Shown piece after piece: positions 19,694 through 29,139 of a stretch of 64,000 nt of DNA (position 1 is the first letter of the stretch; each line of letters starts with the position of its first letter). The stretch lies in contig JAVHZZ010000011.1 in NCBI GenBank assembly GCA_036250195.1, positions 59,586,919 to 59,650,918 on the forward strand, given 5' to 3'. Origin of the DNA: Mixophyes australis. Lineage: Eukaryota > Chordata > Amphibia > Anura > Limnodynastidae. The translations under genes and the position numbers were made by a program. The notes under the pieces were generated by a model. It worked only from the letters and a program-made list of their open reading frames with translations. It did no database searches and had not been told where the DNA came from.

Positions 19694-22600
19694 GTATACC
19701 CTCCTCTTCTTCCTCCTGTTTGAAGGAACCTTTTAAGAATTCTAGGAGCGTGAAGGTCCTGCTTGTCCACCCATGATCTCTCCTCTGGGCCAAATCCTTT
19801 CCAATGGACAAGAAATTGCTGTTTGCCACGAAGAATGCGAGAGGCCAAGATCCGATTGACTTCGAATTCTGTTCCAGAAGAGGTTTGTATTGGTGGGGGA
19901 CGACAGGGAGGTCGATAGAATTTATTGAGTACCACTGGTCGTAGTAATGAGACATGAAAAGTATTATGACATCTCAGAGAAGGAGGAAGTTTCAATTTAA
20001 AGCATACAGGATTAATTACTTGCATGATGGTGTACGGGCCAATAAATCGAGGAGCCATCTTCATAGAAGGAACTTTTAGTCTTAGGTCCCGGGTGGATAG
20101 CCATACTTGGTCTCCCACCTTTAAGAGAGGAGTGGCCCTCCGATGACGATCTGCAAAGATTTTGTGATGCTGAGTAGCCTTGAGTAAAGCCATCTTAGTC
20201 TTAGCCCAAATGAGAGAAAACTCCCGATAAAGAGTATCTACGGCTGGAACCGGTGAAGAGGACACTGGAAAAGGATCCGGAAACACAGGATGACTTCCAT
20301 ATACAATAAAGAATGGGGAGAATCCGGTAGACTCATGAATGTGTTGGTTATGGGAGAACTCCGCCCAAGGAAGGAATTGAGACCATTTATTCTGATTGTC
20401 AGAGGTAAAACAGCGAAGAAATGTCTCGAGGTCCTGATTGATTCGCTCCGTCTGCCCATTGGTTTGAGGATGATATCCCGAAGAGAATTTCAATTCTATG
20501 TTCAATTTCTTACAAAAGGTTCTCCAAAAACGGGATGTGAATTGGACTCCACGGTCCGAAATGATCTCCTTCGGGCAACCATGTAATCTGAATATCTCCT
20601 TGATAAAGATATCTGCCAGACGACTGGCCGTGGGCAGTCCAGTTAGAGGAATAAAATGTGCCATCTTCGAAAATCGATCAATAACCACCCAGATAGTGGT
20701 AAACCCTGCACTGTGGGGTAGGTCTGTGATAAAATCCATGGCCACACTTTCCCAAGGAGCATCGGGGATATGGAGTGGACGAAGAAGGCCTGCCGGGACT
20801 CTTCTACAAGTCTTGTGTTGAGCACAAGTAGTGCAGGAAGCAATAAATTTACAAATATCGGCACGTACAGTAGGCCACCAGAAGCGACGGCAAAGCAACG
20901 ATGTTGTCTTCTTTATTCCAGCATGGCCGGCAATGCGGGATGAATGAGCCCACTGCAGGGTCTTGAGCCGGAGATGAGGTTCCACAAATGACCGGCCTGG
21001 AGGAGGAGAGGACGTTTTGGTCCTAGTGAGGGCTACAATATTAGAAGGATCAATAATATGCTGAGGAACCAACGGTCTTAAACGATCGGAATCGTCAAAA
21101 GAGCGAGATAATGCATCGGCACGTCCGTTCTTGGCTCCAGGGCAGAATGTGAGCTTCATGTTAAATCGAGCAAAGAAGGATGCCCAGCGGGCTTGCCGAG
21201 GATTAAGGCAACGAGCCTCTTGAATGAACACTAGGTTCCGATGGTCGGTAAATACAGTAACAGGAAATATAGCCCCCTCCAACAGATGTCGCCATTCCTC
21301 CAGAGCCGCCTTGATGGCCAGTAACTCCTTGTCCCCTATTCCATAATTACATTCACTTGGAAGAAATCGTCTGGAGAAAAACCCACACGGGTTGTGTGAG
21401 CCAGCAGGAGACTCTTGAAAAAGCACCGCCCCAATGCCTACAGAGGATGCATCTACCTCTAAGAAGAAAGGTCGTTCTTGATCTGGCTGGGACAGAACTG
21501 GAGCTGAAGAAAATGCTTTCTTTAACGTTATGAAGGCAGACATGGCTTCCGAGGACCAAACCCTGGGGTTGGCAGTCTTCCTGGTTAAAGCTGTAATGGG
21601 AGCTATAATGGTGGAGAATCCCTGAATAAATTGGCGATAATAGTTTGCAAAGCCAATGAACCTTTGAATCGCTTTAAGGCCTTGTGGCTGAGGCCAGTCC
21701 AGAATAGCTGACATCTTGGTGGGATCCATACAAAGACCTTGACCTGACACAATGAAACCAAGAAAAGGTACCTGGCTAATCTCAAACACACATTTCTCCA
21801 GCTTGCAGTAGAGGTGATGTTTCCGGAGTCTACATAAGACCTCCTTTACTTGCTCCCGATGAGTTCGTAGATCTTTAGAAAATATTAATATATCGTCTAA
21901 ATACACTACCACAGAAGTGTATAACAGGTCATGAAAGATATCGTTAACAAAGGTTTGGAAGATGGCTGGGGCGTTGCAGAGGCCGAAGGGCATCACCAGG
22001 TACTCGAAATGTCCATCTCTGGTGTTAAAGGCCGTTTTCCATTCGTCCCCCTTCTTGATGCGAATCAAATTAAAGGCCCCACGGAGATCTAATTTGGAAA
22101 AAATTTGAGATCCACTGAGTTTGTCAAAGAGGTCAGAGATGAGAGGTAGTGGATATCGATTTTTGACAGTGATGCGGTTGAGAGGACGATAATCAATACA
22201 AGGCCGAAGAGACCCATCCTTCTTCTTAACGAAAAAAAACCCTGCACCCGCTGGGGAAGTGGATTTGCGGATAAATCCCCGTTTCAGGTTCTCCGAGATA
22301 TATTGAGACATGGCTGACGTCTCTGGACGAGATAAAGGGTAGGTCCGCCCTTTGGGGATGGGTTGGTCCGGAGACAAAACAATAGCGCAATCCCAGGGAC
22401 GATGAGGAGGCAAGATCTCCGCTTCCACCTTACTGAATACATCTTGGAATTCCATATAGGCCTCAGGAAGATGGGTTAGCTCGGAATGAGCCATTACTTG
22501 ACATTTAGAAGGCAAGACTCTAGACAGACATTCAAAGCGACATCCTGAACCCCACGACATAACTTGAGCGTGGTCCCAATCCATCTGAGGAGAATGCTTT

Positions 22601-23046
22601 CTCAGCCACGGTAGCCCCAAGATGAGGGGATTAATGGACCTCGGCAAAACCAAAAGTTGGATCATCTCGCTATGAAGTACTCCTACCATCAACCGAACAG
22701 GAGAAGTCACGGAGGAGATGGAGCCGTGGGTGACACGACTACCGTCGACTGCCGTCAGAGATAACGGTTGAGGCAATGGGTTTAAAGATATTTGGAGCTG
22801 CGAAGCTAGATCCGCCGAAATGAAGTTCCCGGAGGAGCCGGAGTCCACAAAGGCCGTGGTGGAAAAGGTACCCTTGGGGGTGCTCAGGATGACAGCCATC
22901 TGAAATTCTGGGGAATTTTCTTTAGAATAGGGAGCAACTGTGGATTCTCCTAAAACGGCCTCCCCGCCACCGTTTAGGAGGAAGAGTTTCCCGGTTTCTT
23001 GGGACAAACTCTTAGCATGTGTCCCGGATCTCCACAATACAGACAC
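19657..23046 (-). CDS. pol: Chromovirus Pol: protease, RT, RNase H, integrase, chromodomain
   Basis: The open frame covers 1129 codons; translation most likely enters by the -1 slip at 22992-22986, not at the ATG. Domains in order are: aspartic protease (AFVDSGSSGNFIS, about residue 64), reverse transcriptase (LRPCIDYRPLNRITVKNRYPLP, YLVMPFGLCNAPAIFQ, VVYLDDILIFS with Y-L-D-D), RNase H (FFLEVDASSVGIGAVLF, VFTDHRNL), integrase zinc finger (H..H, CTTCAQHK), integrase core (MDFITDLP, ISDRGVQFTSRFW, GYHPQTNGQTERINQ, giving the D,D,E set), a GPY/F-like region (PRFIGPYTI), and a chromodomain near the end (FEVNRILASRI, FLVHWKGFGPEERSWV). No frameshift or stop was seen. The stop at 19657 lies inside the 3' LTR. 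The chromodomain may direct integration to particular chromatin, as known for chromoviruses. Confidence 0.95.
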   Translation of the reverse strand: MSVLWRSGTHAKSLSQETGKLFLLNGGGEAVLGESTVAPYSKENSPEFQMAVILSTPKGTFSTTAFVDSGSSGNFISADLASQLQISLNPLPQPLSLTAVDGSRVTHGSISSVTSPVRLMVGVLHSEMIQLLVLPRSINPLILGLPWLRKHSPQMDWDHAQVMSWGSGCRFECLSRVLPSKCQVMAHSELTHLPEAYMEFQDVFSKVEAEILPPHRPWDCAIVLSPDQPIPKGRTYPLSRPETSAMSQYISENLKRGFIRKSTSPAGAGFFFVKKKDGSLRPCIDYRPLNRITVKNRYPLPLISDLFDKLSGSQIFSKLDLRGAFNLIRIKKGDEWKTAFNTRDGHFEYLVMPFGLCNAPAIFQTFVNDIFHDLLYTSVVVYLDDILIFSKDLRTHREQVKEVLCRLRKHHLYCKLEKCVFEISQVPFLGFIVSGQGLCMDPTKMSAILDWPQPQGLKAIQRFIGFANYYRQFIQGFSTIIAPITALTRKTANPRVWSSEAMSAFITLKKAFSSAPVLSQPDQERPFFLEVDASSVGIGAVLFQESPAGSHNPCGFFSRRFLPSECNYGIGDKELLAIKAALEEWRHLLEGAIFPVTVFTDHRNLVFIQEARCLNPRQARWASFFARFNMKLTFCPGAKNGRADALSRSFDDSDRLRPLVPQHIIDPSNIVALTRTKTSSPPPGRSFVEPHLRLKTLQWAHSSRIAGHAGIKKTTSLLCRRFWWPTVRADICKFIASCTTCAQHKTCRRVPAGLLRPLHIPDAPWESVAMDFITDLPHSAGFTTIWVVIDRFSKMAHFIPLTGLPTASRLADIFIKEIFRLHGCPKEIISDRGVQFTSRFWRTFCKKLNIELKFSSGYHPQTNGQTERINQDLETFLRCFTSDNQNKWSQFLPWAEFSHNQHIHESTGFSPFFIVYGSHPVFPDPFPVSSSPVPAVDTLYREFSLIWAKTKMALLKATQHHKIFADRHRRATPLLKVGDQVWLSTRDLRLKVPSMKMAPRFIGPYTIMQVINPVCFKLKLPPSLRCHNTFHVSLLRPVVLNKFYRPPCRPPPIQTSSGTEFEVNRILASRILRGKQQFLVHWKGFGPEERSWVDKQDLHAPRILKRFLQTGGRRGGYTVRRRSAWPPVC
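19698..19717 (-). promoter_or_regulatory. Polypurine tract
   Basis: On the minus strand AGGAGGAAGAAGAGGAGGG ends six nt before the 3' LTR begins. This is the expected primer for plus-strand DNA synthesis. Confidence 0.85.
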
Positions 23047-23918
23047 AGACGTTGTTTGAAGCGTCTCTCCCTCTCTTCAAGGGATAATTTAGAGCGTCCT
23101 ACTTGCATTGGTTCGTCCACTGGCAGGATGGGATTTTGGAACTGGGGTGCTAGCCGTGGTATGAACCGTTTGCCAGGAGAGCGTTCCTGCGTGCGCTCTT
23201 GGTAGCGCAAATCCACCTTTATGCACATGGAGATGAGGGAATCTAACTCGGCCGGGAGTTCTCTGGAAATTAGCTCATCCTTAATCCGGTCAACCAGACC
23301 TTGCCAAAAGGTTGCCACCAGTGCTTCGTTATTCCATTTTAACTCGGAAGCCAAGGTCCGAAATTGAACTGCGTATTGCCCCACGGACAGGTCACCTTGG
23401 CGGAGGTTTAACAAGCTAGTAGCTGCAGAAGCAACTCTTCCGGGATCATCGAAGACTTTTCTAAAAGCTTCAATGAAGGAGTTGGAGCTATTAAGAAGTG
23501 GATCCCCTCCTTCCCATAAAGGTGAGGCCCAGGCAAGGGCTTGACCACTGAGGAGGGAGATGAGAAAGGCTACTTTGGTGCGTTCTGAAGAAAAGGCCCC
23601 TGGGTTGCACTCAAATTGAATGGCACATTGGTTCAGAAAGCCCCTGCATTTCTTGGGATCACCGTCAAACTTTTCGGGTGTCGGGATGCGTAAACCGGCG
23701 GCCGCTGTAGAGACCGTAACCATACTAGATGCTGTGGATGCAGAAGAGGTTATGGCTGGTGTAGCGGGTGAAGCACTCTGAAATGTATCGAAGCGGGTAG
23801 CAATCCCTTGGACACATTGTAGGAGATGCGCTTGGGCTGCTTCTTGTTGCTCCACTCGTTGAGCCAAATGCAGGAGTAGGTCTCGAGCAGACGGTTCACC
23901 AGACCCCTCCGTTGTCAT
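22974..23918 (-). CDS. gag: Chromovirus Gag
   Basis: This 314-residue structural protein of the element's particle begins at the first ATG after the LTR. The N-terminus is a short coiled coil (LLLHLAQRVEQQEAAQAHLLQ). The middle holds the retrotransposon gag domain (KCRGFLNQCAIQFEC, SERTKVAFLISLLSGQALAWA, LRQGDLSVGQYAVQFRTLASEL). The C-terminus has a CCHC zinc knuckle, CLYCGDPGHMLRVC, about residues 292-305, for RNA binding. The frame has no defects. It overlaps pol by 73 nt, and the last codons contain the slip site G GGA AAC. The related deleted element at 11888-13125 shares the N-terminal half. Confidence 0.93.
   Translation of the reverse strand: MTTEGSGEPSARDLLLHLAQRVEQQEAAQAHLLQCVQGIATRFDTFQSASPATPAITSSASTASSMVTVSTAAAGLRIPTPEKFDGDPKKCRGFLNQCAIQFECNPGAFSSERTKVAFLISLLSGQALAWASPLWEGGDPLLNSSNSFIEAFRKVFDDPGRVASAATSLLNLRQGDLSVGQYAVQFRTLASELKWNNEALVATFWQGLVDRIKDELISRELPAELDSLISMCIKVDLRYQERTQERSPGKRFIPRLAPQFQNPILPVDEPMQVGRSKLSLEERERRFKQRLCLYCGDPGHMLRVCPKKPGNSSS
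22986..22992 (-). promoter_or_regulatory. -1 ribosomal frameshift site GGGAAAC
   Basis: On the minus strand G GGA AAC lies in the gag frame, four codons before the gag stop (22974-22976), and fits the X XXY YYZ rule. A -1 slip there continues directly as Leu-Phe-Leu-Leu-Asn in the pol frame, which is open upstream to beyond this point. The pol frame is offset from gag by -1, as expected. Confidence 0.75.
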
Positions 23919-23931
23919 GGCCAGAGTATAC
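23919..23931 (-). promoter_or_regulatory. Self-priming primer-binding site
   Basis: Only 13 nt (GTATACTCTGGCC on the minus strand) separate the LTR end from the gag ATG at 23918. This leaves no room for a normal tRNA site beginning TGG. The segment ATACTCTGGC pairs with the predicted first ten bases of the transcript, the arrangement known from Tf1/sushi elements. Confidence 0.65.
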
Positions 23932-24566
23932 TGTCACGACTGATAGTGGGTACCTGCTGTTGTTGGCGCAACTCAGAGGAAGGCGCGGAGTCTAACGTGC
24001 CCCTGGTATTCACCAGGAACCCCCGCAAGGAAGTATGGACTCCGCTGCAGGGACACGCAGGTCGCGGTCCTTCCTAGAGTCCACAGAGAGATACAAGGAG
24101 GTGTCAGACAGGCCGGGTCAGCAACGTTCAGGTAGAAGAGGTACAAAGGGAAATCCAGAAGAATGGTGAGGCAAGCCGGGTCGGTAACTTTCAGGGAGAA
24201 CAGTACAAAGGCAGAATCCAAATAGGGGTGGTCAAACGGTCCGGGTCAAAAGGTCACAAGCAGCACGAGGATAGTCAGGAACGAATACAGCAACTGGTAT
24301 ACTGGAGGCAGGAAGACCTGATACTCTGGCACTGGTGAGAGGGCAGGAAGAGGTTTAAATACTGTGGTAACCCAATCAGAATCAGCGCTGCAGCGCTGTC
24401 ATACCTGCCGCCGGGAATCCTTCATAGCGTCCCGTTGCCTAGCAACGGGGCGCGTCATCACACCCAGAGGTCGGACGGCAGGGGGATCCGGAAGTGATGC
24501 GTCTGGTTGCTATGCAACCAGACGCGCTGTCAGCAGACAGGCGGCCGTGCGGAACGGCGCCTGACA
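23932..24566 (-). repeat. Chromovirus 5' LTR
   Basis: In element orientation it starts TGTCAGGCGCCGTTCC and ends TATCAGTCGTGACA. It contains the TATA box at 24361-24354 and the predicted transcript start at 24330. Compared with the 3' LTR it lacks 8 bp near 24305. Confidence 0.95.
24321..24361 (-). promoter_or_regulatory. Chromovirus TATA box and self-primer
   Basis: On the minus strand TATTTAAA begins at 24361. The predicted transcript start lies 31 nt downstream, at 24330, where the RNA would begin GCCAGAGTAT. Those ten bases are perfectly complementary to ATACTCTGGC just downstream of the 5' LTR (23929-23920). Confidence 0.7.
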
Positions 24567-24719
24567 GCTTCTTTATGAATACAGTATCAGAAAGGTCAGG
24601 CTTAGACATAGCACTCATGGAAAGACACTCCTCTGAGATTTGTGTCATTTCCAGACATACAGTTTCCTTCTACTGCCTTACTGTTTTTTTCCAGTTTGAC
24701 TTTTACACATGAAATTTTT

Positions 24720-25567
24720 CTGTGTGAGCGATAGCACTGTACAATGGCACTGGAGAAGGGATAGTGGCAAGAACACTGCTACACCTTCTGTTTCTGTGTG
24801 AACAATGGCACTATGCAATAGCATTGAAGACTGGAGAGTGATAAGTATACTGCTACCCCTTCTGTTTCTGTGTGTGTAATGGCACTGGAGACTGGAGAGT
24901 GACAAGAACTCTGCTACCCCTTCTGTTTCTGTGTGAACAATGGTACTGGAGACTGGAAAGTGACAAGAACACTGCTACCCCTTCTGTTTCTGTATGAGCA
25001 ATGGCACAGAACAATGGCACTGGAGCCTGAGAAGAACACTGCCATCCCTCCTGTTTCTTTGCGAGCAATAGCACAGAGCAATGGCACTGGAGATTGATAA
25101 GAATCCTGCCACCCCCCTGGTTTTGTGTGAGCAATGGCACTGGATACTGGAGAGTGACAAAAAACACTGCTACCCCTTCTGTTTCTGTGTGAGCAATAGC
25201 ACTGGAAACTGGAGAGCGACAAGAACACTTCTACCCCTTCAGTTTCTATGTGAGCATTTGCACTGTATTATCGCACTGGAGATTGGATAGTGACAAGAAC
25301 ACTGCTACCCCTTGTTTGAGCAATGGCATTGGAGACTTGAGAGTGACAAGAACACTGCTACCCCATCTGTTTCTGTGGGAGCAAAGGCACTGTACAATGG
25401 CACTGGAGAATGACAAGAACATTGCTACCCCTTCTGTTCCTGTGTAAGCAATAGCACTGAAAACTGGAGAGCGACAAGAACACTGCTACCCCTTCAGTTT
25501 TTGTGTGAGCAATGGCACTATACAATCGCACAAGAGATTGGATAGTGACAAGAACACTGCTACCCCT
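24720..25567. repeat. 61-bp (with 74-bp variant) degenerate minisatellite, left part
   Basis: The unit is roughly ACTGGAGACTGGAGAGTGAC, then AAGAACACTGCTACCCCTTC, then TGTTTCTGTGTGAGCAATGGC. Some units carry an extra ACTGTACAATGGC of 13 bp. About 12 diverged copies are present. The array continues at 26289 after an LTR insertion. It yields several overlapping open frames on both strands that I do not regard as genes. It lies beyond the PRPF19-like fragment and the hAT remnant, so it could be the 5' array of that hAT, by analogy with the intact hAT at 41840-47402. Confidence 0.85.
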
Positions 25568-26288
25568 TGCTAGTAGTCGCGGCGGCCGCTAGCATCGTGC
25601 CGCGACTCTGCTTGCCCCTGCTGGCGTCCTGGACATCGCTAAGACAACGGGACATCAATTCCGTTTTCGTCGTCCCGGTTGCCTGGGCAACAACCAGGAC
25701 GCTCAGAGTTTCCTGCCGCCGCGCCCGGCCAGCTGTCTAACAGCCGGGCGCGTGCACGCAGCTCTTATTAAGGATTAGCCATTCATGGCTAATTAGATAT
25801 TAGCCAACTGGGTACTCTGTTCCCCATTGGCTGACAGTGCCAGTGTTAATTAGGTAACTCCTGGAAGCTCCTCCAGGATTCCCCTCTGATTGGTCACCTG
25901 TACTATTTAAGGCAGTGAGGTCTGAGCCTCACTGCCGGTTATAGCGTTCTGCCTCAGTACTGCTACCTGCTCCTGTGTTTGATTGATGTTAAACTCTGGA
26001 TTGCTTTCACGTGTATGACCTTCTGCCTGTATCCGGACTCTGAACCATTGCCTGTGACCCTGACCTTCTGCCTGTACCCGGACTCTGAACCATTGCCTGT
26101 GACCCTGACCCTGCTGGTATCTGACATCTGTACCGGTGCTCTGTCCAATCCGCAGATCTCTGGCCTATTCTGCTCTGTGCATTACATCCTTTACCTGTGC
26201 ACCGCCGTGTAAGCATAAACTTGTACTGCTAAAGGTAAGGACCTCTTCCCTTGTTCTACAAGTTTATGCCGCACTGGTGACCACAACA
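25568..26288 (+). mobile_element. Solo LTR (721 bp) splitting the minisatellite
   Basis: It starts TGCTAGTAGTCGCGG and ends GGTGACCACAACA. The flanks are CCCCT (25563-25567) and CCACT (26289-26293), a 5-bp duplication with one change. Removing it restores the repeat unit. A TATA-like TATTTAAG lies at about 25910, which gives the plus orientation. It holds a tandem duplicate of CGGACTCTGAACCATTGCCTG at about 26035 and 26080. Its family differs from the 3281 and 19051 LTRs. Confidence 0.8.
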
Positions 26289-26640
26289 CCACTTCAGTTT
26301 CTGTGTGAGCAATGGCACTGTACAATGGCACTGGAGATTGTATAGTGACAAGAACACTGCTACCCCCTCTGTTTTTGTGTGAGCAATAACACTGGAGACT
26401 GGAGAGTGACAAGAGCATTGCTACTCCTTCTGTTTCTGTGTCAGCAATGGCACTGGAAAGTGACAAGAACACTTTCATCCCTCCTGTTTCTGTGTTTGCA
26501 ATGGCAGAGAGCAATGTCACTGGAGACTAACAAGAGCACTGCCTCCTCTCCTGTTTCTGTGTGAGCAATATCGCTGAGCAATGGCACTGGAGACTGCCAA
26601 AAACATTGCTACCCCTCCTTCTCTGTCTGAGAAATGGTTC
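26289..26640. repeat. Minisatellite, right part
   Basis: Five or so further copies of the same unit (GCAATGGCACTGGAGA...GACAAGAACACTGCTACC) follow the solo LTR. They become more diverged toward 26640. Confidence 0.8.
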
Positions 26641-26765
26641 CAGATCTCGAGAGAGGGAGGTACTTGTAGTGGTATGTGGGTGAATTGATTTGCAACATTG
26701 TTGCAAGAATCCATCCTAACAGGCTTGTAGCAGATGCATATGATATTGGAATAGTTTGTGGACAT

Positions 26766-26945
26766 ATTGGGCCTTATTTATAGTTATAACAAAGCAAAAA
26801 CAGAGTTTTGCTTCTGGACAAACCATGTTGCAATGCAACGGGTGCAAGTGCATTGATTTTTTTTTCAAGGTAAACACTGGCTACTTTTTCATGTGGTACA
26901 CACATGCTGGACAGTTTTATTTTTACACTACAAATAAATTTTGAG
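26766..26945 (+). mobile_element. MITE fragment of the GGGCCT..TTAT family
   Basis: It starts GGGCCTTATTTATAG and contains CTTCTGGACAAACCATGTTGCAATGC and TTTTTCATGTGGTACACACATG. It is alignable with the elements at 29925-30034 and 60051-60235. It is a non-coding dispersed repeat. Confidence 0.6.
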
Positions 26946-27122
26946 CTAGAACCCCTTTCCCATTCACCCACCATCTCTAAACATGCTAACATGCCAATTT
27001 ACTCCTTTTTTGCCGTGCTGCTACCTCTAAATGAGGCCTATTGTTAAAAATTTGTTATCTGAGAAGTGTTCAAGATTTATCATAGCTTGAGATCTAATTG
27101 TATAATATAGATTATTGACACC

Positions 27123-28623
27123 TACAGAGTCATGGTAAAAAGTTTTGAGAATGTTACAAATATTGGCTGCTTCAGTGTTTTTAGACTTTTTGTCTGCTGT
27201 TGCTATGGTATACTGAAGTAAAATTGCAAGCATTTGATAAGTGTCAAAGGCTTTTATTGACAATTACATTAAGTTTATGCAAACAGTCAAAATATACAGT
27301 GTTGACCCTGCTTTTTGAAGACCTCTGCAATTCGCCCTGGCATGCTGTCAATCAATTTCTGGGCCACATACTGACTGATGGCTGCCCATTCTTGCCTAAT
27401 CAATGCTTGGAGTTTGTCAGAATGTGTGGGTTTTTGTTTGTCCACCCGCCTCTTGAGGATTAATCACAAGTTTTCAATGGGATTAAGGTCAGGGGTGTTT
27501 CCTGGCCATGGACCCAAAATGTCAATGTTTTGATACCAGACCCACTTAGTTATCACTTTTTCCTTATGGCAAGGCCATCATGCTGGAAAAGGCATTGTTC
27601 GTCACCAATCTGTTCTTGGATGTTTGGGAGAAGTTGATCTTGGAGGATGTTTTGGTACCATTCTTTATTAATGGCTGTGTTCTTAGGCAAAATTGTGAGT
27701 GAGCCCACTTCATTGGCTGAGCAGCAGCCCCACACATGAATGGTCTCAGTATGCTTTACTGTTGGCATGACACAGGACTGATGGTAGAGCTCACATTTCC
27801 TTCTCCGGACAAGCATTTTTCCAGATGCCCTAAACAATTTGAAAGGAGATTCAGCAGAGAAAATTACTTTACCCCAGTCCTCAGCAGTCTAATCCCTGTA
27901 CCTCAGCAGAACATCAGTCTGTCCCTGATGTTTTTCCTGAAGAGTAGTGGCTTCTTTGATGGCCTTCTTGACACCAGTCCATCCTCCAAAAGTCTTCGTC
28001 TCACTGTGCGTGCAGGTGCACTCACACCTGCCTATTGCCATTCCTAAGCAATCTCTGCACTGTTGATGCCCCAATCCCACAGCTGAAGCTTTCTTCACAA
28101 CTACTGAACTTCTCTCCTTGAAGTTCTTGTTGATCTGATAAATGCTTGATTTAGGTGCAATCTTACTAGCAGCAATATCCTAGTCTGTGAAAAAAAAATT
28201 GGGCAAAGCATGGATGACTGCATGGGTTTCCTTTGCAAGTTACCATGGCTAACAGAGGAAGATCAATGATTTTAAGCACCACCCTCCTTTTAAAGCTTCC
28301 AGTCTGTTATTATATCTCAATCAGCTTGACAGAGTGATCTCCAGCCTTGTCCTCTTCAACACTCTCACCTGTGTCAACGAGAGAATCACTGACCTGATGT
28401 CAGTTGGTCCTTTTGTGGCAGGACTGAAATGCAGTGGAAATGTTGTTTTGGGGGTAAAGTTCATTGTCATGGCAAAGAGGGACTTTGAAATAAATTGCAA
28501 TTCATATGATCACTCTTCATGACATTCTGGAGTATATGCAAATTGCCATAATAAGAACTGAGGCAACAGACTTTGTGAAAAATAATATTTGTGTCATTCT
28601 CAAAAGTTTTGGTCATGACTGTA
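27123..28623 (-). mobile_element. Tc1-like DNA transposon, dead
   Basis: The ends are inverted: TACAGAGTCATGGTAAAAAGTTTTGAGAATG on the left matches the reverse complement of the right end (TACAGTCATGACCAAAACTTTTGAGAATG), and TA sits at each outer edge as expected for Tc1/mariner. The minus strand carries transposase pieces: an N-terminal part (YQINKNFKERSSVVVKKASAVG, GGWTGVKKAIKEATTLQEKHQG) and a DDE part (IHVWGCCSANEVGSLTILP, INKEWYQNILQDQLLPNIQEQ, CLFQHDGLAI). Frameshifts near 27560 and stops elsewhere break the enzyme, so this copy is not autonomous. Confidence 0.85.
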
Positions 28624-28824
28624 CAATATTTTCAGTTAATGTTGACTGGACTACTAATTCATGGCTGCCTCCATTAATTGTATTCTCATCTTTATTGTAA
28701 CACAGGTAAGTAAGAAAGTATATTCATATTTCTCTGCAAATTGCCTTGACATGCTAAATGGTTCTGACCTATCCCATCTCTTGCAATTCAAAAAACTAAA
28801 ATGTAGGGTATACACCTGTAATAT

Positions 28825-29139
28825 GATCATCAGCTATTTATATAGCACCACTACTTCCGCAGCGCTATACAAATAACTCACTCACACCAGTCCCTGCCCC
28901 ATTGGAGCTTAGAATCTAAATTACTTAACATATACACACACAGCCCAAGAGAGACTTAGGCCAATTTAATAGCAGCCAATTAACCTACTAGTATGTTTTT
29001 GGAGTGTGGGAGGAAACCCATGCAAACACAGGGAGAACATACAAACTCTATACAGATAAGGCCATGGTTGGGAATTGAACTCAGGACCTCAGTGCTGTGA
29101 GGTAGAAGTGCTCACAACTAAGCCACCATGCTGCCCAAT
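28825..29139 (-). mobile_element. tRNA-derived SINE with L2-like tail
   Basis: This is a reverse-oriented copy of the SINE at 15691-16017. The tail (TTTATATAGCACCACTACTTCCGCAGCGC) is at the low-coordinate end and the tRNA-like head (GAACTCAGGACCTC...AAGCCACCATGCTGCCC) at the high end. The B-box region is recognisable. Confidence 0.85.

Larger units (their letters stand above)
19051..24566 (-). mobile_element. Complete young Ty3/Gypsy chromovirus
   Basis: This full LTR retrotransposon of 5516 bp lies on the minus strand, flanked by the 5-bp duplication GCTTC (19046-19050 and 24567-24571). The 5' LTR is 23932-24566 (635 bp) and the 3' LTR is 19051-19693 (643 bp). I count four substitutions and one 8-bp indel between them, so about 0.6% divergence and a recent insertion. 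gag and pol are both open and linked by a -1 slip site. The pol C-terminus carries a chromodomain, which places it among chromoviruses. There is no ordinary tRNA primer site; the arrangement fits Tf1/sushi-type self-priming. It inserted at the end of the PRPF19-like fragment. Confidence 0.95.

Noticed and set aside
24853..25447. Several overlapping open frames on both strands
   Set aside because: They come from the degenerate 61-bp minisatellite, and no frame is favoured.
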